Source of the DNA: Cellulomonas sp. SG140
GTDB lineage: Bacteria; Actinomycetota; Actinomycetes; Actinomycetales; Cellulomonadaceae
Direction: 5' to 3'
NCBI RefSeq assembly: GCF_025770785.1
Contig: NZ_JANZLA010000001.1
Span: 1 to 64,000, forward strand
DNA length: 64,000 nt
Below, in pieces: positions 55,255 through 64,000 of the stretch. Below the pieces are notes generated by a model, which made no database searches, was not told the origin of the DNA, and worked only from the letters and a program-made list of their open reading frames with translations. The first letter of the stretch is position 1, and every line of letters begins with the position of its first letter. A program made the position numbers and the translations under genes.

Positions 55255-55806
55255 GTGCCACCATCTGTCCTCATGACCCCCGGTGCGGACTCGGTTCTCG
55301 CGAGGCTTGCCGTCGACGAGTACATCGTGTGGACCGGTCACCCGGACCCGGCCGTCGTCTTCGGGCCGCAGGACCTCCTGCTCGTCCCCTTCTCCGTGCT
55401 CTGGGCCGGGTTCGCGGTGTTCTGGGAGCTCGGCGTCGTCTCCTCAGGTGCTCCCCTGTTCTTCCGCCTCTGGGGAGTGCCCTTCGTGCTGATCGGGGCC
55501 TACATCACGGTCGGCCGATTCTTCGTGAAGCGCTGGACGGCCTCCCGATCCACGTACGTGCTGACCAACCGGAGAGCGGTCGCTGTGCTGCCCCGGAAGA
55601 CGGTGGAGCTTCGGATGCCCGGCCCGGCGGTCACCGTCCGGCGCAGCCGGAACGGGACGCACGCGACCGTGGGCTTCGGCTCCAGCATCTCGGGACGCGG
55701 CGGCTGGTGGTTGTCCGGGACGACGACCGCCCACGAGGTCGAGTTCAGAGACGTCGCCAACCCTGACGACCTGCTCCGCGCACTGGATCAGCTTCCCGCT
55801 CGGTGA
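55255..55806 (+). CDS. Membrane protein with bacterial PH-like domain
   Basis: A 183-residue protein with a short N-terminus, two membrane helices (LLLVPFSVLWAGFAVFW and FVLIGAYITVG) and a C-terminal bacterial PH-like domain marked by STYVLTNRRAVAV. The family is of unknown function and often membrane-associated. The start is GTG 55255 with GGGAG six bases upstream; ATG 55273 is the alternative but has no site. Confidence 0.7.
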   Translation: MPPSVLMTPGADSVLARLAVDEYIVWTGHPDPAVVFGPQDLLLVPFSVLWAGFAVFWELGVVSSGAPLFFRLWGVPFVLIGAYITVGRFFVKRWTASRSTYVLTNRRAVAVLPRKTVELRMPGPAVTVRRSRNGTHATVGFGSSISGRGGWWLSGTTTAHEVEFRDVANPDDLLRALDQLPAR

Positions 55807-55827
55807 CGCGGCCGGCCGGCGCCTCCG

Positions 55828-56736
55828 TCAGGCGAACCGGACGATCGACAGCACCCCGGCCACCAGGCAGTACACGGCGAACGGCGTCAGCGTCCTCGTC
55901 TTGAACCACCGCTGCAGGAACGTCGCTGCCGCGAGCGCCGCCACGAACGCCGCACCGGCGCCCGCCAGGCTCTGCCCACGGATGCCCTCGCCCAGTGGTC
56001 CCATCAGGTCCGGCACCTTGAGCACGCCGGCCGCGAGGATGATCGGCGTCGCCAGGAGAAAGGCGAACCGCACGGCCTCCTCGTGGGTCAGCCCGCGCAG
56101 CAGGCCGCCCGCCATCGTGATGCCGGACCGGCTGATGCCGGCGAGCAGCGCACCGCTCTGCAGCAGGCCGATCACGCTCGCGTCCCGCACGCTCACCTGC
56201 TGCGTCATCGCGACGTCGAGGCCGGGTACCGGGCCCTCCGCGTCGACCGCGTCCGGTGCCGGACGGTGCCTCGGCGCACGCCGGCGCAGCCGCTCGGCGG
56301 CGAACAGGACCAGGCCGTTCAGGGTGAGGAACACGGCGGCGAACAGCGGCTTGGCGAACAGGGTCCGCAGCGAGTGCTCCAGCACCAGGCCGAGGAGCCC
56401 TGCCGGGATGGTGGCGACCACGATCAGCCAGGCCAGCCGCTCGTGGGTGGTCTCGATGCGGCGGCGCAGCAGGGAGGTGAAGAAGCCGCGGACGATGCCG
56501 ACCCAGTCCCGCCAGAACAGGGCGACCAGCGCGAGGGCGGTCGCCACGTGCAGGCCCACGATGAAGGCCAGGTAGGGCGACTCCGCCTTCGACTGGTCAG
56601 TGACCAGCGCCGTCCAGCTCCCGCCGATCCAGGCCGGCACCAGGATCGAGTGACCCAGGCTCGAGATGGGGAACAGCTCGGTCACGCCCTGCAGCAGCCC
56701 GATGACGACGGCCTGGAAGTAGCTGATGTGGTCCAC
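55828..56736 (-). CDS. uppP: Undecaprenyl-diphosphatase UppP (BacA)
   Basis: Recycles undecaprenyl diphosphate to the monophosphate carrier for peptidoglycan synthesis. The 302-residue membrane protein has the catalytic QGVTELFPISSLGH and the AGISRSGITMAGGL motif, both with the conserved Glu/Ser/Arg. About eight helices are present. An additional hydrophilic loop around residues 155-180 is longer than usual. It starts with GTG. Confidence 0.95.
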   Translation of the reverse strand: MDHISYFQAVVIGLLQGVTELFPISSLGHSILVPAWIGGSWTALVTDQSKAESPYLAFIVGLHVATALALVALFWRDWVGIVRGFFTSLLRRRIETTHERLAWLIVVATIPAGLLGLVLEHSLRTLFAKPLFAAVFLTLNGLVLFAAERLRRRAPRHRPAPDAVDAEGPVPGLDVAMTQQVSVRDASVIGLLQSGALLAGISRSGITMAGGLLRGLTHEEAVRFAFLLATPIILAAGVLKVPDLMGPLGEGIRGQSLAGAGAAFVAALAAATFLQRWFKTRTLTPFAVYCLVAGVLSIVRFA

Positions 56737-57002
56737 GCGCGGAGTCTAGGTGGCGGGTCTGAGGCTCCTGTCGGGGCGCTCGGCGACGGCTGGGCACGTC
56801 CGGCGCAGGTGTTGCGGGAACCCTGTGCAGGCGCACGACGGCGGTCCGCGTGCGGCGCCTGGCCTCGGGCCCGCGGTTCGGGGCAGTATCGGGTCCGGTC
56901 GCCCGGCGCTCCGTCAGGTCGCCGCACCGTCGCGGCGTGCGTCGGCCGGTCGGCCGACACGCTCGCCGGCACGTCCGGCGACCTACCCGCACAGGAGCGG
57001 AC
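56737..57002. other. Divergent intergenic region uppP/uxuA
   Basis: These 266 bp hold the ribosome binding site of uxuA (AGGAG) and presumably both promoters. A GCAGTAT (about 56884-56890) could be a -10 element, and GTCGGCCGGTCGGCCGAC (about 56943-56960) is a near-palindrome that may be an operator. Nothing firmer is visible. Confidence 0.4.
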
Positions 57003-58118
57003 ATGAAGATGGGTTTCCGCTGGTACGGCGAGGGGAACGACACCGTCTCCCTCGACGACATCCGCCAGATCCCCGGCGTGCAGACCGTCGTCTGGTCGCT
57101 GCACCACAAGCAGGCCGGCGAGGTCTGGGAGGAGGCGGAGATCGCGGCGGAGATCGCGACGATCACCCAGCTGACCGACGAGCACCGCGCCCGGGGCGTC
57201 ACCAAGACGCTCGACGCCGAGGTGGTCGAGTCCGTCAACGTGCACGAGTCGATCAAGCTCGGCACCACCGTCCTGGGCATGAGCCGCGACGAGGCGATCG
57301 CGAACTACGTCACCACGATCGAGCGCCTCGGCCGGGCCGGCGTCAAGGTCGTCTGCTACAACTTCATGCCCGTCTTCGACTGGCTGCGCACCGACCTGTT
57401 CCACCCGCTGCCGGACGGGTCCACCGCGCTCTTCTACGACCAGAAGGTCGTGGACGGGCTGACCCCGGAGAAGCTGATCGCCGACATGGCCGCCGGCACG
57501 GGCGCCCTGACGATGCCCGGCTGGGAGCCCGAGCGCCTCGCGCACTTCGCCGAGCTGAACGAGGCCTACCAGGGCGTGACGCACGGCGACATGTACGCGC
57601 ACTACAAGTACTTCCTCGACGCGGTGATCCCCACCTGCGAGGAGTACGACGTCAAGCTGGGCGTGCACCCGGACGACCCGGCGTTCGACCTGTTCGGCTG
57701 GCCGCGCGTCGTCTCCACCAAGGACGACCTGGCGACGGTGCTGGCTCTGAACGACAGCGTCTACAACGGCCTGACGCTGTGCCTGGGCAGCTTCTCGTCG
57801 AACCCCGAGGCCGATGCCGTGGACGCGGTACGCACCTTCATGGACCGCATCCACTTCACGCACGTCCGCAACATCAAGCACCTGCCCGGCGGCAGCTTCA
57901 CCGAGGTCGGCCACCGCGCCTCCGAGGGTTCCGTCGACACGATCGGGATCATGAAGGCCTACGCCGAGGCGGGCTTCACCGGCTACGTCCGTCCGGACCA
58001 CGGCCGGCACCTGTGGGACGAGAACACGACGCGGCGACCCCGGCCCGGCTACGGCCTGTACGACCGGGCGCTGGGCACCCAGTACCTGCTCGGGCTGTGG
58101 GACGCCTTCCGCTCCTGA
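57003..58118 (+). CDS. uxuA: Mannonate dehydratase
   Basis: Converts D-mannonate to 2-keto-3-deoxy-D-gluconate in glucuronate catabolism. The 371-residue TIM-barrel protein has MKMGFRWYGEGNDTVSLDDI at the start, the conserved CYNFMPVFDWLRTDL, and metal/substrate motifs GVHPDDPAFDLFG, HVRNIKHLPGG and YVRPDHGRHLW. AGGAG precedes the ATG by seven bases. No other hexuronate gene is adjacent; a LacI/GntR regulator is also missing, so its control is unknown. Confidence 0.95.
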   Translation: MKMGFRWYGEGNDTVSLDDIRQIPGVQTVVWSLHHKQAGEVWEEAEIAAEIATITQLTDEHRARGVTKTLDAEVVESVNVHESIKLGTTVLGMSRDEAIANYVTTIERLGRAGVKVVCYNFMPVFDWLRTDLFHPLPDGSTALFYDQKVVDGLTPEKLIADMAAGTGALTMPGWEPERLAHFAELNEAYQGVTHGDMYAHYKYFLDAVIPTCEEYDVKLGVHPDDPAFDLFGWPRVVSTKDDLATVLALNDSVYNGLTLCLGSFSSNPEADAVDAVRTFMDRIHFTHVRNIKHLPGGSFTEVGHRASEGSVDTIGIMKAYAEAGFTGYVRPDHGRHLWDENTTRRPRPGYGLYDRALGTQYLLGLWDAFRS

Positions 58119-58157
58119 CCGACGTCGGGCATCCGCGGGCGCCCCGCGTCGCTCGGC

Positions 58158-58550
58158 TCAGCCGAGATCGGAGAGCCGCTGGTAGCGCACGTACGCCGTC
58201 AGCCGGCCGCCGTGCAGCTGGACGCCGGTGCAGACGGTGCGGCGATCGATCCAGCTGCGCGCCGCGCACGTCTCTCGGCTCCCGGCGGCGAGCACGTCGT
58301 CCTGCGCGCCCGTCGCGGGTTCCAGCGCAAGCTGCCACCAGCAGCCGCCCGACCCGCACTGGCGCTCCTGACCGACCTCCTCGACGCCGGCCGGCAGCCG
58401 TGCCGCGGACACCGGCGGCGTGGCACCCTCGTCGACCTCGAGCCAGAGGACCGGGCCCAGGGCCACCGCCGCCACGACGGCCACGACGGTCGCCGTCCAC
58501 GCTGCGAGCGTCCGTCCCCGCACCCGACGGTCGCGGCCTGCCGCCCCCAT
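58158..58550 (-). CDS. Small membrane-anchored/secreted protein of unknown function
   Basis: A 130-residue protein with a basic N-terminus, one hydrophobic segment (LAAWTATVVAVVAAVALGP) and an extracytoplasmic domain with four Cys (QCGSGGCWWQ, ETCAARSW, RTVCTGVQL). The cysteines suggest disulfides. Its ATG overlaps the stop of the upstream regulator gene (TGATG). It is not recognised as a known family. Confidence 0.6.
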   Translation of the reverse strand: MGAAGRDRRVRGRTLAAWTATVVAVVAAVALGPVLWLEVDEGATPPVSAARLPAGVEEVGQERQCGSGGCWWQLALEPATGAQDDVLAAGSRETCAARSWIDRRTVCTGVQLHGGRLTAYVRYQRLSDLG

Positions 58551-59473
58551 CAGCGCCCAGCCGTCGGCGGTGCCCATGCCGGGTCGCCGTCGAGCGCCGC
58601 CGCCAGCTCTGTGGCGGCCCACGAGGCGAGCAGCCGCAGGCCGTCGTCGGACGCCGAGCCCGGCGCGGCGGTGTAGACGTTCAGCTGCAGACCCGGGTCG
58701 GCCGGCAGCGTCAGCACCTCGTAGTCCAGGTCGAGGCGGCCGACGACCGGGTGGTGGAACACCTTGCTGCCCGACCGGTTGTGCCGCACGTCGTGCGAGG
58801 CCCACAGGCGCCGGAAGTCGTCGCTGCGGGTGGACAGCTCCCCGACCAGGTCGGTCAGCCGCCGGTCGTAGGGGTTGCGGCCGGCCTCGGCGCGCAGACT
58901 GGCGACGGCGTCGTGCGCCAGCTGCTCGAGCCTGTCCCCGGAGAACGCCGCGGCCGCAGCCGGGTCGAGGAACTGGAAGCGCGCGACGTTCACCGGGTGT
59001 CCCGGGTCGTGGGTCGGCGAGTCGTAGAGCGGCGCGTACAGCGCGCGGCCGAGCAGGTTGGCGCCCAGCACGTCGAGCACGCCGTTGCGGACGAACGCCG
59101 GTGAGTCGATCACCTCGAGGATCCGTGCCACCTCGGGCCGCACGGCGGGCGGCGGGGTCCGGCGGGCCCGGGAGCGAGCGACGCCGGAGGCGTTGGCCGC
59201 CCGCGCCAGGTCGAGCAGGTGGCCGCGCTCGGCCTCGTCGAGCTGCAGGGCGTCCGCGAGGGACTCCAGCACCTCGTCCGAGACGCCGGCCAGGTTCCCG
59301 CGGTCCATCCGGGTGTAGTAGTCGATGCTCACGCCCGCGAGCATCGCGACCTCCTCCCGCCGCAGCCCCGGCACGCGTCGGGTGCGCCCGTACGCGGGGA
59401 GGTTCGCCTGCTGCGGCGAGATCCGGGCCCGGCGGCTCCTGAGGAACTCACGCGTCTCGGCTCTCAGGTCCAT
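58550..59473 (-). CDS. XRE-family regulator with MmyB-like ligand-binding domain
   Basis: A 307-residue transcription factor. The N-terminal HTH is GLRREEVAMLAGVSIDYYTR, and the C-terminal MmyB-like sensor includes NPYDRRLTDLVGELSTRSDD, RLWASHDV, and HPVVGRLDLDYEVLTLP. MmyB domains bind small hydrophobic ligands. The divergent MFS exporter 101 bp away is its probable target. Confidence 0.92.
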   Translation of the reverse strand: MDLRAETREFLRSRRARISPQQANLPAYGRTRRVPGLRREEVAMLAGVSIDYYTRMDRGNLAGVSDEVLESLADALQLDEAERGHLLDLARAANASGVARSRARRTPPPAVRPEVARILEVIDSPAFVRNGVLDVLGANLLGRALYAPLYDSPTHDPGHPVNVARFQFLDPAAAAAFSGDRLEQLAHDAVASLRAEAGRNPYDRRLTDLVGELSTRSDDFRRLWASHDVRHNRSGSKVFHHPVVGRLDLDYEVLTLPADPGLQLNVYTAAPGSASDDGLRLLASWAATELAAALDGDPAWAPPTAGR

Positions 59474-59574
59474 GGGCCGACGGTACGGTCCGCCCGCACC
59501 CGCTGGGAGGTACGGGCGTTACCCGGAACGTCCCGCCCTCCCCCGCGGTGCGGGTCCGTCGTTGCCTTGGCGGC

Positions 59575-60978
59575 ATGACGACGACGCAGAACCAGGTCAC
59601 CTCGACGCCCGGCCGCGCACCCCGGGCGGCCGACGCCCCACCGCACCCCCGCGCCGTGCTCGGGATCATCCTCGTGGGCTACTTCATGGTGGTGCTCGAC
59701 AACTCGATCGTGATCACCGGCCTGCCGCACATCGGTGCGGAGCTCGCGATGAGCCGTACGTCACTGGCCTGGGTGGTGAACGCGTACCTGCTGGCCTTCG
59801 GCGGGCTGCTGCTGCTCGGCGCGAGGACCGGCGACGTCCTGGGCCGCCGCCGCACGTTCGTCGTCGGCCTGGTGCTGTTCACGCTCGCCTCCGCCGCGGT
59901 GGGGCTCGCCCCGACGGGCGCCCTGCTGGTCGGCGCCCGCGCCGCCCAGGGGCTGGGGTCCGCCGTCCTCGCCCCCTCGACGCTCGCGCTGCTCACGGCC
60001 TCCTTCCCCGACGGGCCGCAGCGGACCAGGGCCACGACGGCGTACGGCGCGGTGGCGGGCATCGGCGCGAGCGTCGGCCTCGTCGCGGGCGGGCTGCTGG
60101 CCGACCTGGTCACGTGGCGGGCCGGCTTCCTCATCAACGTGCCGATCGGGATCGCGATGCTCGCCGCCGGCCTGCGCGTACTGCCCGAGACGCCCCGCTC
60201 GCGCGGGCGGCTGGACCTGCCCGGGGCTGCGCTCGCGACGGCCGGACCCGCAGCGCTCGTGTACGCACTGGTGCGCGTCGGGCAGCGCGGCTGGACCGAC
60301 CCCGGGGTGCTCGTCGCCATGCTGGCGGGCGTGCTCCTCGTCGCCGGGCTGGTGCTCGTCGAGCGGTCGGCCGCCCAGCCCGTGCTGGTGCTCGGGCTCT
60401 TCCGCGACCGCGAGCGCGTCGGCGCCTACACCGCTCGCGCCCTGTTCATGGGCGCGATGATGGGCTTCTTCGTGTTCACCAGCCAGTTCATGCAGGCGCG
60501 GTGGGGCTGGTCGGCGCTCGCCGCGGGGCTCGGCTTCTTCCCCATGACCACCGTGAACTTCGCCGTCGCGGTCTCCGTCACCCGGCTGCAGCGTCGGGTG
60601 CCCGCCGGTGTGCTCCTGGTCACCGGGCTGGCGCTGGCGGCCGTCGGCACCGCGGCTCTCGGCCTGGTCGGTCCGAGCAGCGCCTACCTGCCGGGCGTCG
60701 CCCTGCCCATGGTGCTGGTCGGTGCCGGCCAGGGGCTGGCCTTCGGACCCCTCACGGCGTCCGGCATCGCTCGCGTCGACCCGACGCAGGCCGGGGCCGC
60801 CTCCGGCGTGGTGAACTCGGTGCACCAGCTCGGTGGTGCACTGGGCATGAGCCTCGTCCTGGCCGTCTCGGGCTCCTACGCCGCGTCGATGCGCGACGGC
60901 GCCGTCCTGATCGCCCTGGCGGTGCTGACCGCCGCGGCGCTCGTCGTGCCGGCTGCGGCCAGGCGGCGCACGGCGTGA
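59575..60978 (+). CDS. MFS drug exporter, DHA2 family
   Basis: A 467-residue transporter with 12-14 helices. Helix 1 has VVLDNSIVITGLP, and the cytoplasmic loop ARTGDVLGRRRTF is motif A. It shares family but little close identity with the exporter at 47274-48878. The start is the ATG at 59575 (MTTTQNQVTST). Regulation by the divergent MmyB-type protein is likely. Substrate unknown. Confidence 0.9.
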   Translation: MTTTQNQVTSTPGRAPRAADAPPHPRAVLGIILVGYFMVVLDNSIVITGLPHIGAELAMSRTSLAWVVNAYLLAFGGLLLLGARTGDVLGRRRTFVVGLVLFTLASAAVGLAPTGALLVGARAAQGLGSAVLAPSTLALLTASFPDGPQRTRATTAYGAVAGIGASVGLVAGGLLADLVTWRAGFLINVPIGIAMLAAGLRVLPETPRSRGRLDLPGAALATAGPAALVYALVRVGQRGWTDPGVLVAMLAGVLLVAGLVLVERSAAQPVLVLGLFRDRERVGAYTARALFMGAMMGFFVFTSQFMQARWGWSALAAGLGFFPMTTVNFAVAVSVTRLQRRVPAGVLLVTGLALAAVGTAALGLVGPSSAYLPGVALPMVLVGAGQGLAFGPLTASGIARVDPTQAGAASGVVNSVHQLGGALGMSLVLAVSGSYAASMRDGAVLIALAVLTAAALVVPAAARRRTA

Positions 60979-61052
60979 GGGGACGACGCGGGACGACGCG
61001 GGACGACGACGGTGCGGCAGGCCAGATGCCGCTCGCGGGTGCGGTGGACCGA

Positions 61053-61409
61053 CTACCGGTCGGAGGTCCGCGGCCGGGCAGGCTGGGCCGCGCCTGGCAC
61101 CGCTGGGGGCAGGCCGGCGTAGATGCTCCGGTCCTCGGCGCGCCGGTCGCGGCCGCGGGGCCGGGCTCCCGCCCTGCGCGTCGGAGACGCCGTCCGCGGC
61201 GGCTCGGGCGCGGCGGCTCGGTCGCGCAGCCGCGACCACCACCCGCGCACCGCGTGCCCCCTCGGCACCAGCTTCAGCACCGCCAACGTCGCGTACATCA
61301 GCGTGTTGAGGGCGACGAACGTCGCCAGGATCTCGAAGCCGGGGCTGTGCAGCAGGCGCTCCGGCAGCAGCACGCCCGCGTGCACCGTCCACACCAGCGC
61401 GGCGCTCAC
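61053..61409 (-). CDS. Small membrane protein coupled to the GT2 gene
   Basis: A 118-residue protein with two hydrophobic segments (LVWTVHAGVLLP and LATFVALNTLMYATLAVLKLV) and an Arg/Pro-rich cytoplasmic tail. Its GTG overlaps the GT2 stop (GTGA), so it is co-translated and may be a partner or regulator of the glycosyltransferase. Family not recognised. Confidence 0.65.
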   Translation of the reverse strand: MSAALVWTVHAGVLLPERLLHSPGFEILATFVALNTLMYATLAVLKLVPRGHAVRGWWSRLRDRAAAPEPPRTASPTRRAGARPRGRDRRAEDRSIYAGLPPAVPGAAQPARPRTSDR

Positions 61410-63046
61410 CGCGCCACCGCCGTGGCGACGTCGGTCGGCGAGACCTCCGTCGCGGGCGCCGGGGCGGCGTGCACCACGTGGTTCCACCCGGCGCGCCTGC
61501 CCAGCAGGATGTCGACCACGCCGCGCACGTACACCACGTCGAGGAAGGCGGCGAACACCAGCTCGGGCAGCAGCAGGGCCGCGAGCGCACGCGCCCGCCA
61601 TCCCCCGGCCCACACCGTCACCACCCGCTCCACGGCGAACAGCGCACCCATGCCCATCCAGAACGGGAACCACACCCACCGGTCGACGGACAGCACCGTC
61701 AGCGCGGTGAGCAGCGCGTACGCGCCCAGCGCCATCACCCCGTACCCGATGCCGAGCTGCTGCGACCAGTACCGCAGCGTGGTGGGGGTCAACCCGTAGG
61801 CCGCGAGGTTCTCCAGCGCGCCGCGCTGCCACCTCAGCCGCTGCCGCCACAGCGCCCGCCACGTCGGCATCACCTCGGTGACCACCGTGCAGGCGGCGGG
61901 CGAGATCATCAGAGCGCCGAGCGACTTCAGCGCGATGGTCAGCTCGTTGTCCTCGGTCAGCGCCGCGGTGTCGTACACGTCGCCGTGCGTGCCCGGCAGC
62001 GACGTGCCGCGCTGCTCGGCGACGGTCCGCAGGGCAGCCGGCCGGAACATGGACGCCGTCCCGGTCAGCACGAAGACGCGCCCGCGGCGCCGCCCGATGT
62101 CCCGGCTGTACCGGCTGTACTCGTTGCGCTGGAACTGGCCCAGCACGCCGGCACCTTCCTCGCCGTAGAACAGCCCACCGACCGCCATCAGGGCACGGTC
62201 CGAGGTGAAGCGGGCGACCGCCGCCTCGAGGAATCCCTGGTCGAGCCGCGTGTCCGCGTCGACGACCATCACCACGTCGTTGTCGCCCTGACCCGGCAGC
62301 AGCCCGCGCAGCACCTGGTTGAGCGCACCCGCCTTCTTCTGCGTGTTCCCGACGGTCTCGACCACCTCCACGCCCGCGCGACGGGCGACGTCGACGGTCG
62401 CATCGGTGCAGTTGTCGGCGATCACCACGATCCGCTCGGGCGGATGCGGCTGGTCCACCAGTGAGGCGAGGGTCTGCGGCAGCGACGCCTCTTCGTCGTG
62501 CGCCGGGATGAGCACGGTGACGGTCACGGGCCCGGCGAACACGCCTGCGGTCCGGGCCATCACCGGCTTCGGGGCGAGCGGGTGTCCCAGGCCGTCGGCG
62601 GAGCGACGCGCTCGGTTGGCGATGCGCAGCTCGACGACCGCGACGCCCAGGGCCAGCAGCACGGCGAGCGCCACGGCCGCGAGCGCCACCGGCACGGACG
62701 GCGCCTCGGTCGCGTAGAGCACCCGCCACAGGCCGAGCAGGTGACCCTCCATGGGCGCCATCTGCACCGGGTTGCCGATCGCGCTCGCCGTGAGCAGGAG
62801 CAGCGTGCCGGCGATCGCGGCCAGCCCGAAGACCGTCAGCCCGGCCATCCGCGCGAACGCCCCGGTGCTCGCCGGCCCACCGGCTCGCGCGGCGTCCGCC
62901 CGCTCGACGTCCTGCTGCGGACGCGGGGCCGGGACGACGGCGTCCGGCGGTTCGGTCGGTGACGTCTGCCCGCGCCGGGCCAGCACCGCCCGTCCGCGCG
63001 AGACGACGTCCCGCGGGACACCTGCTCCGGGCGCTGGCCGCTCCAC
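61406..63046 (-). CDS. GT2 glycosyltransferase, membrane polysaccharide synthase type
   Basis: A 546-residue processive-type family 2 glycosyltransferase. Two N-terminal helices (from about residues 70 and 118) precede the GT-A domain with VIADNCTDA, VVDADTRLD, the acceptor-site TEDNEL and the product-binding QRLRWQRG motif. Three or four helices follow. These D, DxD, ED and QxxRW motifs are those of cellulose/chitin/hyaluronan synthase relatives. The GTG start at 63046 has a GGGGGAA site; the frame is open further upstream. The polysaccharide made is unknown. Confidence 0.9.
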   Translation of the reverse strand: MERPAPGAGVPRDVVSRGRAVLARRGQTSPTEPPDAVVPAPRPQQDVERADAARAGGPASTGAFARMAGLTVFGLAAIAGTLLLLTASAIGNPVQMAPMEGHLLGLWRVLYATEAPSVPVALAAVALAVLLALGVAVVELRIANRARRSADGLGHPLAPKPVMARTAGVFAGPVTVTVLIPAHDEEASLPQTLASLVDQPHPPERIVVIADNCTDATVDVARRAGVEVVETVGNTQKKAGALNQVLRGLLPGQGDNDVVMVVDADTRLDQGFLEAAVARFTSDRALMAVGGLFYGEEGAGVLGQFQRNEYSRYSRDIGRRRGRVFVLTGTASMFRPAALRTVAEQRGTSLPGTHGDVYDTAALTEDNELTIALKSLGALMISPAACTVVTEVMPTWRALWRQRLRWQRGALENLAAYGLTPTTLRYWSQQLGIGYGVMALGAYALLTALTVLSVDRWVWFPFWMGMGALFAVERVVTVWAGGWRARALAALLLPELVFAAFLDVVYVRGVVDILLGRRAGWNHVVHAAPAPATEVSPTDVATAVAR

Positions 63047-63181
63047 GGCTTCCCCCCGTCCGGGGGCCGACGCGCGCAGACCCCTCGAACGAACCCATCG
63101 GCGGCCGTTCGCGCAGTTCAAGGAGTTCTGGACAAGTGACCAGGAATCGCCTCGCCGAGTGGTCGCGCGACCGCCGCGGCG

Positions 63182-63350
63182 TCAGCGGCGCAGCGCCAGG
63201 CGGATCCCCACGGCATGGGCGTGCTCGAGGTGCAGCCGCCCCAGCTCGGGTCGGCGCGATGCGGAGAACCGCGGCTCGATGCCGGTCAGGCTCAGGGCCC
63301 ACGCGCTCCTCGCGCAGCAGGCACTCGGTCTCGTCGCCCCGCCGTGCCGA
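63182..63350 (-). pseudogene. Decayed IclR-type regulator, C-terminal remnant
   Basis: Two adjacent frames together encode DETECLLREERVG and then ALSLTGIEPRFSASRRPELG through the end, the typical effector-domain C-terminus of IclR regulators. A frameshift near 63300 separates them, and no upstream DNA-binding part is found. This lies in the 340-bp gap between the GT2 start and the VOC gene. Confidence 0.7.
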
Positions 63351-63386
63351 GAAGGAGCGGGCACAACGGCCGGGGAATCGGCCCCG

Positions 63387-63767
63387 CTACTCCCAGCTGC
63401 GAGCGTGAGAGGCGAAGAACCCTGGCTCGGTGTGGACGGGGACGACACAGAGCAGGTGCCCGCCGGGAGCCCGCAGTGTTCTGCACTCGAGCCATTGCCC
63501 CACCTGGACCGCTCCGAGGGCGACCAAGCGCGCGGTCTCAGCCTCGACGTCGTCGGTCTCGATATCGAGGTGGAATCGGGGCGCATCGTCGACTGCCTGG
63601 ACGACGGTCGCCAGCCCCGGGATCGCATCATCCAACCGCGTGAACTGCGGCTCTGCGGGGATGGGGCGAACGGACGCACCTAGCGCCGCGGACCAGAAGG
63701 CTGTGGCGTCAGCAGCCTGCTGTTCCGGTGTGTCGAAGAGGAGCGCGAAGACACGGCTGCGATGCAT
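63387..63767 (-). CDS. VOC-family (glyoxalase-like) protein
   Basis: A 126-residue vicinal oxygen chelate protein. FALLFDTPEQQAADATAFWS, RFHLDIETDDVEAETARLVALGA and GGHLLCVVPV fit the glyoxalase-like two-module fold. Metal ligands are only partly evident (His in RFHLD, Glu in LECRTL). The substrate is unknown. ATG at 63767. Confidence 0.85.
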   Translation of the reverse strand: MHRSRVFALLFDTPEQQAADATAFWSAALGASVRPIPAEPQFTRLDDAIPGLATVVQAVDDAPRFHLDIETDDVEAETARLVALGAVQVGQWLECRTLRAPGGHLLCVVPVHTEPGFFASHARSWE

Positions 63768-63834
63768 GGCGTGACACTAGGTGATCCGAGACCTCCGGGC
63801 GCGACCTCGGGCGCTGACACCACGGGGTCCCGCC

Positions 63835-64000
63835 CTAGACGCCGATCAGCCTCTGGGCCAGCATCACCAGGATGCTGCTGGGGCCGCGCAGGTAGGTGAG
63901 CTTGTAGACGTCCCCGTACGTGGCGATGCCCCGCAGCGGGTGGTACCCGAGCGTCGCCGCGACGGCGACCGCCCGCTCGAGGTCGTCCACCGAGAACGCG
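63835..64000 (-). CDS. VOC-family protein, C-terminal fragment (continues past the window)
   Basis: The last 54 residues of a protein are visible, with FSVDDLERAVAVAATLGYHP and GDVYKLTYLRGPSSILVMLA before the TAG stop. The V-D-D-L helix followed by a GP-containing strand is typical of the second module of VOC proteins. The N-terminal part is outside the window. Confidence 0.7.
   Translation of the reverse strand, partial: AFSVDDLERAVAVAATLGYHPLRGIATYGDVYKLTYLRGPSSILVMLAQRLIGV

Overview
The window is very GC-rich, about 73 percent by eye, with strong GC3 bias, GTG/TTG starts and many 1-4 bp start/stop overlaps. The gene order ileS, folC, DUF4233, ndk, together with F420 genes, MurT/GatD and an ultrashort ileS T-box, points to an actinobacterium. 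I infer Micrococcales, most likely Cellulomonas or a close relative; no rRNA is present to confirm this. I saw no tRNA, rRNA, CRISPR array or intact transposase.

Layout. 1-11.1 kb is a minus-strand housekeeping block: smc (partial), ndk, DUF4233, dhaM-dhaL-dhaK, folC and ileS with its T-box leader. 11.1-18.5 kb holds a chemoreceptor, a HAD phosphatase, a phosphoribosyltransferase, membrane proteins, two PAP2 phosphatases, a lipoprotein and a MerR/TipA-type regulator with a textbook 19-bp-spacer promoter. 18.6-23.8 kb holds an S26 peptidase resembling the Ni-SOD maturation protease, a DUF6448 protein, an FNR-like regulator, crtI, crtB and a TetR regulator, followed by poxB.

25.6-35.0 kb is one long minus-strand catabolic operon: beta-ureidopropionase, dihydropyrimidinase, an LLM-class (F420-type) oxidoreductase, a four-gene ABC importer, an omega-aminotransferase and a YdfG-like SDR. 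Together these make a nearly complete reductive pyrimidine route to 3-hydroxypropionate, but without a recognisable PydA/PreTA dehydrogenase. A divergent MocR-type regulator follows. 36.6-44.3 kb is a coenzyme F420 locus: a structured leader, a proposed F420-0 ABC importer, cofD and cofC. It is interrupted by a 2.87-kb segment bounded by 67-bp identical direct repeats, which carries two lower-GC genes and fragments of cofC, an ECF sigma factor and cofD.

44.4-64 kb is more ordinary: an ABM monooxygenase, two beta-propeller lipoproteins, a TetR/MFS pair, a HemW-like radical SAM gene with a SHOCT gene, MurT/GatD, flavin reductase, UppP, mannonate dehydratase, an XRE/MmyB regulator with a divergent MFS gene, a GT2 glycosyltransferase, a decayed IclR gene and two VOC proteins.

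The most promising biology is (a) a candidate F420-dependent first step of pyrimidine reduction beside F420 synthesis and uptake genes; (b) a DUF6448 protein bearing a Ni-SOD-like His-Cys-Asp motif, co-transcribed with a SodX-like protease under a likely FNR-type promoter; and (c) the recombined cofD/cofC mosaic.
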